From: Phoronis australis
Taxonomy: Eukaryota; Phoronida; Phoronidae
Assembly (NCBI GenBank): GCA_002633005.1
Contig: NMRA01000441.1
Span: forward strand, 318,809 to 382,808
Direction: 5' to 3'
Length of the DNA: 64,000 nucleotides
Shown: positions 14,201 through 25,577 of the stretch, piece by piece
Position numbering within the stretch: the stretch's first letter is position 1
Layout of the letters: every line of letters begins with the position of its first letter
The notes under the pieces: generated by a model
The model's database searches: none
Told to the model about the DNA's origin: nothing
What the model saw: the letters and a program-made list of their open reading frames with translations, nothing else
Translations under genes and position numbers: made by a program

Positions 14201-17200
14201 GTCCACTGGCAATTCTTTCAACTGGAAAGAACTGCTGTAATTTTGCGTTTGATTACATTAACCGTTATTTGCCAGTCTGAAAAAGTCACCTGTTCCGGTT
14301 CAGAGATAGAGTCTAGCTGGTGTTGGAGTTCCTGCTCGCAGTTCCTAAGTCGGCTCGGGCTAATTTTGTGGCTTAGCTAGTAGAACCAAGTAGACGCATT
14401 GATTTCCATTAAGAATTTTCATCTTTATTGTTTTACTTTACTTGCCTTGTATGGAGATTACTTTCAGAGTGTTTTGTAATTTAATCTTGCCTAAATGTCA
14501 TGTAATACACCATGGTTTGTGTTTCGCCAAGAGATCTCAACTATCTGAGGTAGACGGCATGACGCATTCTAAAGACATTGAAATTGACGTCATGTTATTA
14601 TCCAGCAATGTACAGTTGTTAGTTTAATAATTGTCTTCTGCGCATTTCATGTAGCTACATCGGTTGACCTCAGTTATGGTGACAAGAAGGTTCACGTGAC
14701 TATGCTTCCAAACCCGTCTCATCTTGAGGTAAGCCTTTCAAATCTATGGAAACTCAAACCCATTTATGATTTGTTAGGAAGTGTTTTTTGACTTCTTTTT
14801 TAAGCAAAGTTGTGAATGTGATGATCTCCATAGAGATGATGTTACTGTAATTTTGTATCAAATCATATGTTTCTGATTCCTTCTGTGTTAGATTGTGTAA
14901 ATAAACTGCTTTTTGAAGACAAAACTTATCAAAAACATTATTGACTTTTTTGTCTATTCTGTCATTTCACAAAACAGTCTTGTGATGCTGGAAATTTAGG
15001 TTGAAAGTCATCAGTCATTTATTTAGCTCACTGTTCATTAAACAGCCTAGAGAAGAATTAGGCAAACGTTGGAAATGTGTCTTTGTCTTCAATTCTGTAA
15101 CAATGACAGTACTTTACAGACCTCACCAGTTTCACCGGATCAACCGACTAAGATATTTGATTGGTCTGTCTCAGAAGTCGTCGTCGAGAAGTAATCGGAT
15201 TTTTTAGCTAGTTGACCCGGCAGAATCGGCGAAGTCAATCACTTGCAGCAATTATTTTACAATTTCGTTTGGTGGTTATGGACTTCAATAGATATCAAAT
15301 CATGGTTAATCTGCGTCATTTCAGGCTAACAATCCCGTCAGTGTAGGGAAGGCAAGAGCAAGAGAACAGTCCCTCGGGGACGGAGATTACTCATCTGATG
15401 AGACTAGTCTACTTGGTGACAAGGTGTTGTGTCTACAGGTGCACGGAGATGCCTCGTTTGCCGCACAGGTGAGCCAAAATTGAGATCTCAACCAAATGCA
15501 ATCAGGAATAAAACCACTTCAGTGATGATGATTTGATTCATAATTCAACAATTAAGAATTCAAAACATGAACTCATTTCATCTTAAATTATGATTGAGTA
15601 AACTTGAAAGTAATTATCTAATTACTCTCTCTCTCTCTCAGCATGTTGTACTATACTTCGGAATAGGAACTAGACAGATGTTGTTTAGAAACCAAGTAAT
15701 CTCAAAACCACTAGGTGTCGCTGATTATTGGTAGAACTCTTTATTTCAAAATCCTAATGGTGGGAATTGAAATTAGAAAGTGAATTATTACACAAGTCAG
15801 CAACTTACAGTGACAGCATATTGTAAATAATAAAATGGGTTACATGATGCTGCAGGGTGTGGTTGCCGAGACCTTTGCCCTGGCTGACGTTCCTCATTTC
15901 TCTGTGGGTGGTAGCGTGCACTTTGTCGTCAACAACCAGTTGGGCTTCACCACCGAGGCCACCAGAGGGCGATCTTCCCTCTACTCTAGCTGTATTGGCA
16001 AGATGAATGCCTGCCCTGTAATTCATGTGAATGCTGACTTCCCAGAGGTTTGTGCTAAAATTTGGAATAAGTCTTTCTTCAGTCGTGTTTTATTATACTT
16101 CCACTGAAAATAAAATTACAAAAAATATGTAATGTATCTATACCATAAATAGTACACAAAAACTGGAATTGCCGTCAGTTAAATTTGTTACTTCTCTAGT
16201 CACCATCAGTGTGTGTATAATGTGCTTGACTTGATACATTTTACTTGAAATTCAGAAAGGAATTTATTCATTTGTAAAAATGATTTTGTGTTTGTCAATA
16301 TATTGTTGTTGATATTATGTGCATATCTTATTAATATTTATCGCATTACCCACCTGTAGAAGTGAGAGTTAGCAAAAAATTTTTTAGGGACAAACTTACT
16401 TTGATTTTTTATTTACTGGAAAATCCATTGCAACTAAACACTATCAGTTAACTTCTCCAGGCTCTATGCTGTGTGTTTGTTTGGACTGTTTGCCTTATTC
16501 CCAAAGGAAATCATCAAAGCCACTCGACTTGCCATTGAATATCGTCAAAAGTTCCGTCGTGACGTGGTTGTCGACCTAATCTGCTTCCGCCGCTGGGGTC
16601 ACAATGAAGTTGACGACCCCGATTTCACCCAGCCAATCATGTATGAGACGATCAAGTCAAGGCGAAGCTTGCCCGACCTCTACTCTGAGAATGTTCTGGT
16701 GCGACGTTGTTTAGCTCACATATCTTGACTTGTTATGTGTCCACATATTTATATGAGGTCACATATTGCTGTCATCTCTGTATGGCATCCGTGGTTTTAT
16801 CTCCCAAACTCTTTGCCGGATTATAGTAAAATTTTGAGAGAATAAGTTTGCCTCTGTATTTTTGGAGTATTTTCAACATATTTTTTTTGAAATTTGACAA
16901 ATTGGTATCTGTAAGAGAGACAAATACTGTTTCCCGTTTTCGGATGGATACGAGACATTTTGTGCCACCTGGTGGCCATTTTCACTATTTTTGAGTCTGT
17001 TTTTGGCATCTTGCCTCTTTATCAACAAAACTCTTCTAAGATTGTTATGAAAATTGGAATCATGATGATAGGTGGCAGAAGTGTTCCTGTTGAGGAGAGT
17101 GTCGCTGACATGTTTTGTGCTCCCTCGAAATTATATCTAGTTTATTATTATTGCTCCCTCTACTGGGAATGTTAGAAAGTTATATTAAGTTTATTATTAT

Positions 17201-20200
17201 TGCTCCCTCTAGTGGGAATGTTTAGAACAATGATCATTCCTTATGACTGCTGTATGTGATGCACACTGTGTGAGATCTGCTCTCCGAATTGCTCTTACTA
17301 ATATGTTTATGTAGCTTGGACATAATTTTAATGCAGTTACTTCAAAGTTTCTTTAGTACAGTGAGAAGCACTTTAAGATAAAGTTCTTGGTCATTGAAAC
17401 TATCCTGCAATTTAGTGACAGATTGGGAAGACACAAATTTTGTTGCAGGAGATAGATGCAGTCTGTAACCCTGACGTCATTCTCAACGATACTCAAGAGT
17501 GGCAGGAAGAGCTGTCAGAACAGTTAAAGATTGATTCTTACGTGCCTCATGTGAGTTGTTCACCTGCCTTGCAGTAGTTAACCTGTTGTCAATGTTGTTC
17601 ACATTGACATTAGGTTTAAGTTCATTGATTTTTATGTGCCTCACGTGAGTTGCTCACAGCCTTGCAGTAACTTAGTCTCTGGTACACTGTAACTTGAGCA
17701 GGACACAACAATTTGTCAATTTAAGCCTCGATAAATGTCACTTTTTATGCTTCGTTGCTATCAATGTATGATTGAGGGTCTGGGAATACCATTAAAGTCC
17801 ATACTTTCCAAGATCATACTAGCGAAATGCTGTAAATTTAATTTATTTGACCTCGCGACCTCAAACTCCATTTCTGCAACCCCTGATCCACCTCAATGTG
17901 ATTAACTTCTAGAACACCTTGCATTATACACTGCAGCTGTTTCATGTTAACAAGTGTTGTGAAATTGTATGCTTAATTATCAGAAACCAGTCAGAACCTA
18001 AGATGGAAAATTAAGTTAAGTTATGTGTGCTTTTCAAACAAAATGGCTAGTTTTTCAGGCCCTCCGTAGCCCTCTAAGGAACAGTGATATTGAGGATGGA
18101 AACTTTTGAGCTTCTCTGAAGTCATGTAGCTGGTTAACTCAGCACTACCATTCAATAAAGTCTACAAAATGGCATTTCTTGGTTGTTTTTCTTATGTTTG
18201 ATATATAGCTTGAGTGGTTCGCCCTTACCGTCTGATATATTGTACAGGGTAGTTAGAGTGGTTCACTTCAACCATTTGATTCTAGATGTAAATTTGTGTT
18301 TCTTTGTTCTTGCATTCATTGTTAATGAATTGGTTTCTTTAACTTAGGCCAACCATCTTGAGAAGCAGTGGTCAGGCTATGTCCAAGCACCCAGCTCTGC
18401 GGTTAGTTGGGATACTGGTGTCAACTTGGATGTATTGAAATTTGTTGGGGCAAAGTCTGTTGACCACCCTGAAGACATGGTGAGTCTTTCTGTAGCTTAG
18501 TTAACTTATTTAATTGGTTACTGATGTGCAGGTATAGTTGTAAACTTGGTGATATCAATCTTGGTGGTATCAATCTTGAGCAGCAGTGAGTATTTTGTAG
18601 TATGATGTATTGAATTATTAAAAGCTTTTCTGAATGGTGCATATGTCACCCTACCCAACCCTTTTATTCATGTCTGTACTTAACCATGTTTCTGTGATTT
18701 TATCCAAATTTGGTCCTGTTGCCTGTTGTTGTGCAATTAGTACTTCCCCTGGAAGGATAAAATCATAGTTCATCTAAAACTCTGTCCTTGTGTCACAAAG
18801 TGGAGTTAGTGGTTCAAGACGTGTTGCTTCTCTCCACAGTTGTACATAAACTGATCCGAAGCACGAGTCGCTCTTGCTGTTTTAGCAAAGATAGTTCATG
18901 AGGAATTGCTAAACTTAAATTGAGGGTTGGGGATGGTCTTCAGGTCATTGTTTTGTTTCAAACATTGTTAAATTAGCGTTAATTTCCTTGATATCCATTT
19001 ATAGTCAAAATCCGAGATTAGTATTTTAACAGCTGTCTATAGATAATATTTCCCAGTTCAAAATGTTATGTATGCGAAACTCTTGGTCTTAAAGTCCCTT
19101 GAAGCGGATTAGGTCAAGCCAAAGCAGCAAAGTTCAAACTCGAATTAATCTAGTGACTCTGAATTTTTTCATTGAACCAATCAGTGAACTCCATTTGATC
19201 TGCGTTATTAATATGTGTAACCAGGGACTGTAACTTGCCATATTAAAATACCAAAACAAAGGTTGTTTTTTTAAAGATGGCACTCGCTTATGCCTTTAAT
19301 GTCCACTGCAAAAAATGCATTTCATCTTTGCTGATTAGAATCATCTTTTTGCAGCATATACACCCCCTGTTGGCCAAAAGCACAGCTCCACAATTAATAT
19401 AAAAAAATAATTGCAGGCGGTCTGATACACATTGTACCAGACGTGTGCAGGCCTCGCATGTGGGCCCATTGCACTGATCACCTGGAAATATTTTTATGCT
19501 TTATTAATATATGGTTAAAACCGAGCTGAGGAGCTAGAAACCTGGCTCAAAGGTTTAGCAGTGTGACCTGGTGGGACTCGAACCCACGACCTCGAGTAGA
19601 GAAAGCATGCACTTATCAACCAGGCCACACAGCCTCCTCTTTGACTCCACAATTAACAGAAGGCTTTAATTTCCATTGCAAAAATGTAATTTATTTGCAG
19701 CACATACACCCCCTGTTGGCCAAAACCCACTGCGCCCGTCGGCTGACACAGTTAACGGAGGGAGAAGGTCTAGACTGGGCCACAGCTGAAGCACTGGCTA
19801 TGGGCTCTCTTCTTTATCAAGGTTTGTTATTAATACCATTATGTCAATAATTTCTGAGTCATCCTGTGGTACCTTTATTCATGTTATGCTTAATTAATAC
19901 TTTGAGGTTTTCTGAGCCTGGATCTCATGTTTCTAAGCTGTGGATCCATCTTGTGTTTGGTCATGGAATTAACCCCCTTCCATTCAAGAGATGGCCATTT
20001 TTTCATTGTCATTGGCAGGTTATAATGTGCGACTAAGCGGACAGGATGTGGGCCGCGGCACGTTCAGCCACCGTCATGTGATGTTGGTGGACCAGAAGAG
20101 TGATGAGATGTACATTCCACTCAATCACATGACAGAGGACCAGCGGTACAGTCTGGAGGTGAGTCAACACGTAGCGTTCACTGGACCTGATTTATGCGGG

Positions 20201-23200
20201 ACATGTAGTCGGTGTTTACCCTAATCTTCTGAATACCAGTGGATCCGCCTTACAAAGTTTTCGTGATCCATTTCAATTTCTTGGGGTCTGTGAAAGCGGA
20301 GCAGAAATCATTACACTAGCATTGACTGATGTACAGTGTAAATGCTGGGAATAACGAAGCGACTCTTGTGGTTCTTTTATCAACTGAAAATTGATAATTC
20401 GTGAAATGAAATTGTTGATTTTTGTTTCTTTGGTTATGAATGTTACATGCAGCGTTTCAAAATTAGGTCCAAGGTGACACCCTCTTAAACTTAATTGCGT
20501 CTTTTTGGGTCAAATGACACAGAATTGTAGCTTCGGGTGAACGCTGTACGGCCATTTCTGACCCAAACTGTCCTTGAAGTTTGCATCTTCTTACACTGGA
20601 TTGCAGACAATGGCAAATAATCTGGATCTACACTATCCATGCATGTCTTCTTGAAATCAGTAGTGTTCTGAAAATGACTTTGAATTATCAGCAGTTAAGA
20701 AACTGTGTCCTCTAACATTGCCTTCCTTTGATTTTCATTTGCTAACAATTGGATGGCACCATCTTAAAATACTGGACAGGTCTGCTCTTTTCATGCAGTA
20801 TTCGTCTACAGTCACTAGTTTGTATCCAAATGATTTCAGCTGTCATGATTTTAACATCAGTAAAGCTTTATGCAGCATGTAATGCATTTTTGTTGATAAT
20901 ACTTCACAGGTTGCCAACAGCATTTTGTCTGAAGAATCAGTGCTGGGCTTTGAGTACGGTTTCAGCATCGAGAACCCCCGTAACCTCGTTATTTGGGAGG
21001 CACAGTTCGGCGACTTCTTCAATGGAGCGCAACCCATCATTGACACTTACATAACAGCAGGAGAGTGTGAGTCATGAATATTAGTTCAAAAGTGCTTCAG
21101 TGTGACTTTCAACTCGTATCTAAGTGTATTTATGTCTTACCATACTAACTAGCGCGTTATGTCTTTCATACAGCATGTCATGTTTAAGCGACTGAGTGTC
21201 TAAAACTTTCGTCCATTTTTATCATTTAGTGGATTTGCTATAAAGGAATCGCGTCTTTGTTTGAATTTGATTACATTTAGTGAACAACTACATATCGCCA
21301 TCTGGCTTACTGAACACCGAAAACAGGCGCCTGCAAACCAACAGTCCACACAAGTCTTACACCTGACAATATAAACTTGGCATGAGTTGTATTTCAAACA
21401 AAGGGATATTTCTGTCTTAGTGGTTGCTGTATCAGCTAGTGTTGTGGCGGTAGACTCTTTTCACATGCACCAGTTGCTGTCAGCAGGTTGAGCAGAATAT
21501 CACATTAGAAATGTCACAAGGTGGTTTTGCTTGCGTATTGGTTATAGTTCATGAAAAGTGAGTCTTTTCTGCGTACAAATTGGTCAGAATCAAATTATAA
21601 ATTCCATTAGACATTCATGCCATGGGTTGGTTAATATTTCTGCCGTGGGTTGGTGAACATTCCTGCTATGGTTTGTCAACATTCATGCCATGGGTTGGTC
21701 AAAATCAAATGAGAAATATTGTTTGCCATGAGTTTGTTACAAAGGGTTGGGAATTTGTTGCGGGCACAGTGTTGTTGATTTTGCAAACACGTCTTTGCAC
21801 TTGATTAGTATTGTTGTGTGTATGACATTTAACTTTGCAATCATGATCTCATTGTAGCTAAATGGCTGCTGCAAAGTGGTCTGGTGATGCTACTGCCAAC
21901 AGGGATGGATGGTGCCGGGCCAGAACATTCCTCTTGTAGGATAGAACGCTTTCTGCAGGTGAGACTGAGGTGTATGGTTGAGGGATGTACATTGTGTTTT
22001 ATTGTTCAAAAGGTGAATAATCTGATGACCTAGCCAGCTCTAACAAAAGACTGGTTGTGAATAAATCGCCAGAGGTTTATTATTTGACTATCCTCAACCC
22101 CCTTACTGCGGTATCAGTCCCAGGGAACCAAGTAAGTGGTCGGTGATGCTAGTCTTTTCATGTGGATCCTTTTATTGCAGCAATGCGACAGTAAAGAAGA
22201 CGCTGCTGACGGTGAGGATGTCAATGTTCACATTGTTCATCCAACCACGCCAGCTCAGTACTTCCATCTTCTCAGGAGACAGGTATTTCAGAAGTATAAC
22301 GCCGTTAAGTGCATCGTAAAGTTGGGTCACAAGGGATTGGCTGGTTGTCATTTGCACATACCATTTTGAATTCTGTGCATTACGTATGCAGAAAAATGCT
22401 CATAGACATAAAACTAGACTATGATTTCTGCTGAAATTCCAATTGGCAATGCAAAATGACATTATGAATAGTTTTAGACAAAAAATATTAAGCACTTGAT
22501 ATTTTCTAGTGAAGCTGTTTTGATATGTTTTCCTACTGTAGCCGTGATATTCTTTCTTCATTTCAACTGCTGCTTCTTCTTGTAATTACGATAGATTTTG
22601 TACATCCGTTTTCCACTTAATAAGTGTTTAAGCTTCTGGCTTTGCTTTGATTCTTGATTTATTGACATTACGTCATTCAGAACTATTCGGTATTGGTCAA
22701 GAAATAATTCATGCAATGCTTTTGTTGTACTTGGTGGATTCTCTTGATTATGCCGAGTTATTGTCATTTTCCACTTGATCTAAACAAGAGATATAATGTT
22801 TTTGTTTTTGTATTCAGATGGTTAGAAACTTCCGTAAGCCATTAGTAGTAGCATCTCCCAAAGTGCTGCTTCGACTTCCGGCTGCGCAGTCATCACTGAG
22901 TGAAATGGCTCCTGGAACTACTTTCTTACCCGTCATTGGTGACCCTGATGTCAACCCTGATGATGTCACCAGAGTTATCTTCTGCTCTGGAAAACACTTC
23001 TATGCACTTCACAAACAACGAGCTGCTGAAGGTGTGAAAGACACAGCTATAATTAGACTCGAGGTTTGTAAATCCTTTTGGTTTTTCTTGTCTGCACTTC
23101 TGGGTTTGGTTGCGTAAACTTTGAAACTTATCCGCTGGATAAGTTTGATGGTTGTATGATGTCAAATGCGTTGTTCAGCAATAACAGGGCGACGCGTGAT

Positions 23201-24006
23201 GGCACTTCATTGCTAGTGTATAAGTATTATGCAACCAGACCCCGTATTGTTGTATATTATGTTTCGTTGTTTATAGGAAAGTCAGTTTTATGGGTTTAGC
23301 ATACACTTTAGAGAGGGATAAACTTGCAGTTTTCTGCAGACAGACTACTTTTGACACCATAAAACGTTAATGCATAAAGACTGTGTTCATTGATTTATTT
23401 AGATTGATTGATCATAACAATTATAATAATAACAATAATAATAATCTTATGCTAACAAAAACATAAAACTGTCGATGCATAAAAAACATAGGATGAAAAT
23501 GATATGCAGACAACTATACTCTGCTGTCGTGAAAGGAGTCCTATGTTGTTGCGACAAACGTTATGACCTCAAGAAAGAAAACTGTCTGGCAGTTTCTAAC
23601 GTACATACAGTACAAGCCAAAAGTACTCAGACAACGTTACCCGATGCCCAGTTCACCATCAGAGTGATTTTCTCTCGTGATTGAAGAGGAATTACCAGGA
23701 AATTAGTAATGTGTCTAAACCATTCTGTAATTAAGAGGTTTGTTCTATTAATGGTTATTACCAGACGAGTCATTTTTTTCGCTAAACAGAATTAGATGCC
23801 ATGAGAGGAAAAGGGTATTTTGTGCGATTACTTTTGTCTTGTATTTTAGGCCAGTCCAACTGAAAGATACACATCGTCATATCAATAATCAATGTGTACT
23901 TGCCGTGTGCAAAACAACCACGTTTAGTCTTGTGTTCATCAATAAATATCTGAAGTTCTGCAATTCCGATGCAGTAATTGAGACAAGTACAACACATGCA
24001 CGCACG

Positions 24007-24051
<45 letters not shown>

Positions 24052-25577
24052 TTACCAGTTTAAAGAGATGACAGTAAATGATGAATATACTGAAAAACTG
24101 AAAAAGGAAGTGGGAGGGTTCTATTAATCTTGTAGGATGGAATTAGGATCGAAACAAAGGTCGGAACTGGTCATAACCAGGTCACATTGACACGCTATGT
24201 AGTATTACTCATAGAATACTTCATTTTTTGGTTAAATCTATAGATTTTGGCCGCTCTACGTTGCTGCTTTTTGGTACATACACCACAAAATTTGATGACC
24301 TTGCGAAAAGTATCTTCCTTTTGGGGGACACTTTTACTTGAAACTTTTCAAAGAAACAGAAAGAAATATTGTGCTTAGGAATGTTCCAAGCAAACATGGA
24401 ACCGAAAGCTTGTATTGATAACTGGCCTGAAATGAAGTTCTAGAAGCAACAATGAAATGAAAAGCATGCAGTCAAAACTGACCTTAAATTTTTACTAATA
24501 ACTTACTTGTGTCGCCCCACAAATGCACCTCAGTAGCAAAGGTCGAAGCGCATCAGAATCCATCATAAGTGGATGATAAATGCAATGACAAAGCTCAATG
24601 ACAAAATCAAGCTTACGTTAAACTCATGTTTTGTGACTGTAGTAGTTGGAGAGACGGCAGAATATGTCTCCTTTATGTTTCACTCTTCATCTGTCGCATT
24701 TGCAGTCACTTTGTCCATTCCCCTTGCAAGAGCTGCAGACAGAGATGAAAAGGTTCCCTAAAGCTAACAAGTTCATCTGGAGTCAAGAGGAACACCAGAA
24801 TTATGGACCGTGGTCGTTTGTGAACCCGCGATTTGAAAACTTGCTGGGATGCAAAGTAAGTGTCTATTTTGTAAATGTCAAAAAAAAATGTGATGGTGTC
24901 AACTTCAAAGTAAGCTAAAATAAGTCACAATGAAGTGAAATGACACCCGTGAGTAACTTGCCTTATTTTGACATGTATTTTTATTCCAAACTTTCTATTT
25001 CTCTAAATGCAGGCAGTCATGTAAATGCGGCACAGGTTTTTAACAGCTCAGGGACCGTTCCAAGAAAACTGACTTTGCTAAGACAAATCTTACATTTCAA
25101 TCAGTTTTAAGATTAACTTTTTATAAATTTGCCTCAAACCCATTTCAAGAAAGAGATCATAAGTTTGACTTTAGTTCTTGACTTAAGTTTTGTATTATCT
25201 TTGACTGTCTTACTGGATTCAGAAGTTTCAAAGTTTGGAAGTTGAGACAAATCCTGAACTTAACATGTTAGTATCTTGGAACGGGCCCCAAGTAGGTAAT
25301 TACTTTGAGACTTGATTGATTGATTACCTTTACAAAATGTGTAGCGATAAATGCCAGCCTTAGCATCCTGCTAAGAACACTGATGAAATGACAATTTTGT
25401 TTGCAGGGTGGTTTTGTTTTTTGGTGGTGATTGTGGATGACAACTTATCTTTGACATTGATGATTTTTTCAGCTGAATTATGTCGGACGCCGAGTTCTTG
25501 GTATGCCTGCAGTTGGAGTTGGACAAGTTCACCAACAGGAGGCATCAGATGTTGTGGCTAAGCCATTCGTATCGTGA
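5278..25577 (+). CDS. DHTKD1: 2-oxoadipate dehydrogenase E1 (DHTKD1), mitochondrial, 21 exons
   Basis: Thiamine-diphosphate E1 that decarboxylates 2-oxoadipate in lysine, hydroxylysine and tryptophan breakdown in the mitochondrial matrix. Coding exons: 5278-5428, 7839-7956, 9018-9198, 11380-11487, 12242-12353, 12908-13005, 14070-14133, 14655-14728, 15325-15468, 15856-16047, 16507-16698, 17449-17550, 18348-18479, 19701-19821, 20019-20158, 20910-21066, 21858-21958, 22181-22282, 22818-23063, 24706-24855, 25473-25577. All phases join to 929 residues (human about 919). The first ~40 residues are basic and hydroxylated, like a matrix targeting peptide, followed by GVYGFRPR. Visible motifs: [10 protein letters not shown] (~233), HGDASF (~342) and NNQLGF (~376) of the cofactor site, [11 protein letters not shown], and C-terminal [13 protein letters not shown]. 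The usual LPHG histidine is Thr710 here. Exon borders were placed by eye; RNA data could shift a few. Confidence 0.97.
5429..7838 (+). other. DHTKD1 intron 1
   Basis: A 2.4-kb intron. Apart from the inverted-repeat element at 6003-6366 I see no gene, RNA or repeat in it. Short open frames here have no recognisable protein similarity. Confidence 0.7.
6003..6366. mobile_element. MITE-like element with ~50-bp inverted ends
   Basis: The left end at about 6003-6056 (AACTTGGAATCCTGTTAAAT, then CTCAAGATC) recurs as its reverse complement at about 6312-6366 (GATCTTGAGATTAAACAGG, then TTCCAAGTTCACGC). The arms are imperfect but collinear over about 50 bp, with ~250 bp between. This fits a small non-autonomous DNA transposon or foldback element in intron 1 of DHTKD1. 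Target duplications were not resolved. Confidence 0.6.
9540..10310 (-). mobile_element. Penelope-like element remnant (RT end, linker, endonuclease end)
   Basis: Three broken minus-strand frames follow the order of a Penelope-like polyprotein. Near 10200-10300: [15 protein letters not shown] and [12 protein letters not shown], the end of the reverse-transcriptase region. Near 9925-10010: [16 protein letters not shown], the linker before the GIY-YIG nuclease. Near 9680-9760: [20 protein letters not shown] and [13 protein letters not shown], the C-terminal end of the nuclease domain. The catalytic nuclease core is missing or unreadable, and the frames shift between blocks, so this is a dead, internally deleted copy. 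It lies in DHTKD1 intron 3, opposite to the gene. Family placement is from remembered motifs. Confidence 0.75.
10620..10732. repeat. 18-bp tandem repeat, about 6 copies
   Basis: Head-to-tail copies of TGTGTGGGACAAGAATTG, with AGTTG in place of AATTG in the last units. The array lies in DHTKD1 intron 3. The unit is a multiple of three and creates an apparent frame repeating WDKNCV, which is not credible as a protein. Confidence 0.9.
13832..13832. other. Unresolved base (N)
   Basis: The single ambiguous base in the window, in DHTKD1 intron 6. It does not affect any exon. Confidence 1.
17133..17228. repeat. 49-bp tandem duplication
   Basis: TTTATTATTATTGCTCCCTCT followed by A(C/G)TGGGAATGTT starts at 17141 and again at 17190, in DHTKD1 intron 11. 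A simple local duplication with no sign of function. Confidence 0.85.
17527..17676 (+). repeat. Partial duplication of the 3' end of DHTKD1 exon 12 with its splice donor
   Basis: The exon 12 end and intron start at 17527-17582 (ATTGATTCTTACGTGCCTCAT, then GTGAGTTGTTCAC and GCCTTGCAGTA) recur 94 bp downstream at about 17621-17674 (ATTGATTTTTATGTGCCTCAC, then GTGAGTTGCTCAC and GCCTTGCAGTA). The second copy keeps a consensus donor and the last eight or so codons but has no upstream acceptor. It is best read as a local tandem duplication. Confidence 0.8.
19293..19385 (+). pseudogene. Duplicate of the 5' edge of DHTKD1 exon 14 (pseudo-exon)
   Basis: A T-rich tract and TTTTTGCAG acceptor are followed at 19355-19380 by CATATACACCCCCTGTTGG and CCAAAAG. 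This copies the acceptor and first ~26 bases of true exon 14 (start 19701, CACATACACCCCCTGTTGG). The upstream CTTTAAT-TCCA-TGCAAAAA stretch is also shared. Reading on from this acceptor meets TAA within a few codons and no donor follows, so it cannot serve as an exon. The SINE at 19398-19644 later inserted between the two copies. Confidence 0.8.
19386..19656 (-). mobile_element. tRNA-derived SINE, copy 2, with 12-bp target-site duplication
   Basis: The SINE body at 19398-19644 is bounded by CTCCACAATTAA at 19386-19397 and 19645-19656. On the minus strand it reads a tRNA-like head with A-box-like GGCCTGGTTGATAAG and B-box GGGTTCGAGTCCCAC. The body is shared with the copy at 186-398, and it ends in an AT-rich tail. 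It lies in DHTKD1 intron 13, opposite to the gene. The A-box is better preserved here than in copy 1. Confidence 0.9.
21608..21702. repeat. ~23-bp tandem repeat, four copies
   Basis: Imperfect head-to-tail units of ATTCATGCCATGGGTTGGT plus a few bases, in DHTKD1 intron 16. No coding or structural role is apparent. Confidence 0.85.
23408..23446. repeat. AAT/AAC trinucleotide tract
   Basis: A short imperfect ATA/ATAAC microsatellite in DHTKD1 intron 19. Confidence 0.7.
23996..24052. repeat. CA-dinucleotide microsatellite
   Basis: An array of ACGC and AC units of about 55 bp in DHTKD1 intron 19. It is the source of the apparent frames rich in Cys-Val or His-Thr on either strand. Confidence 0.95.
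25051..25289. mobile_element. MITE with GGGNCCGTTCCAAGA inverted ends
   Basis: The left end GGGACCGTTCCAAGAAAACT at 25051 matches the reverse complement of the right end (GGGGCCCGTTCCAAGATAC, ending 25289). An inner pair (GACAAATC near 25080 and GATTTGTC near 25245) continues the inverted symmetry. The ~239-bp length and lack of coding fit a miniature inverted-repeat element. It sits in DHTKD1 intron 20. No clean target duplication is visible. Confidence 0.75.

Noticed and set aside
17063-17113. [14 protein letters not shown] text as an exon candidate
   Set aside because: It does not resemble the human segment and would lengthen the protein beyond the expected size.
16699-17448. A possible missing DHTKD1 exon between exons 11 and 12
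   Set aside because: The protein joined directly from 16698 to 17449 has the same spacing to the next conserved block as human DHTKD1 (59 residues in both), and the phases fit, so no exon is needed.
23839-24063. Frames rich in Thr-His or Cys-Val
   Set aside because: Translations of the CA microsatellite.
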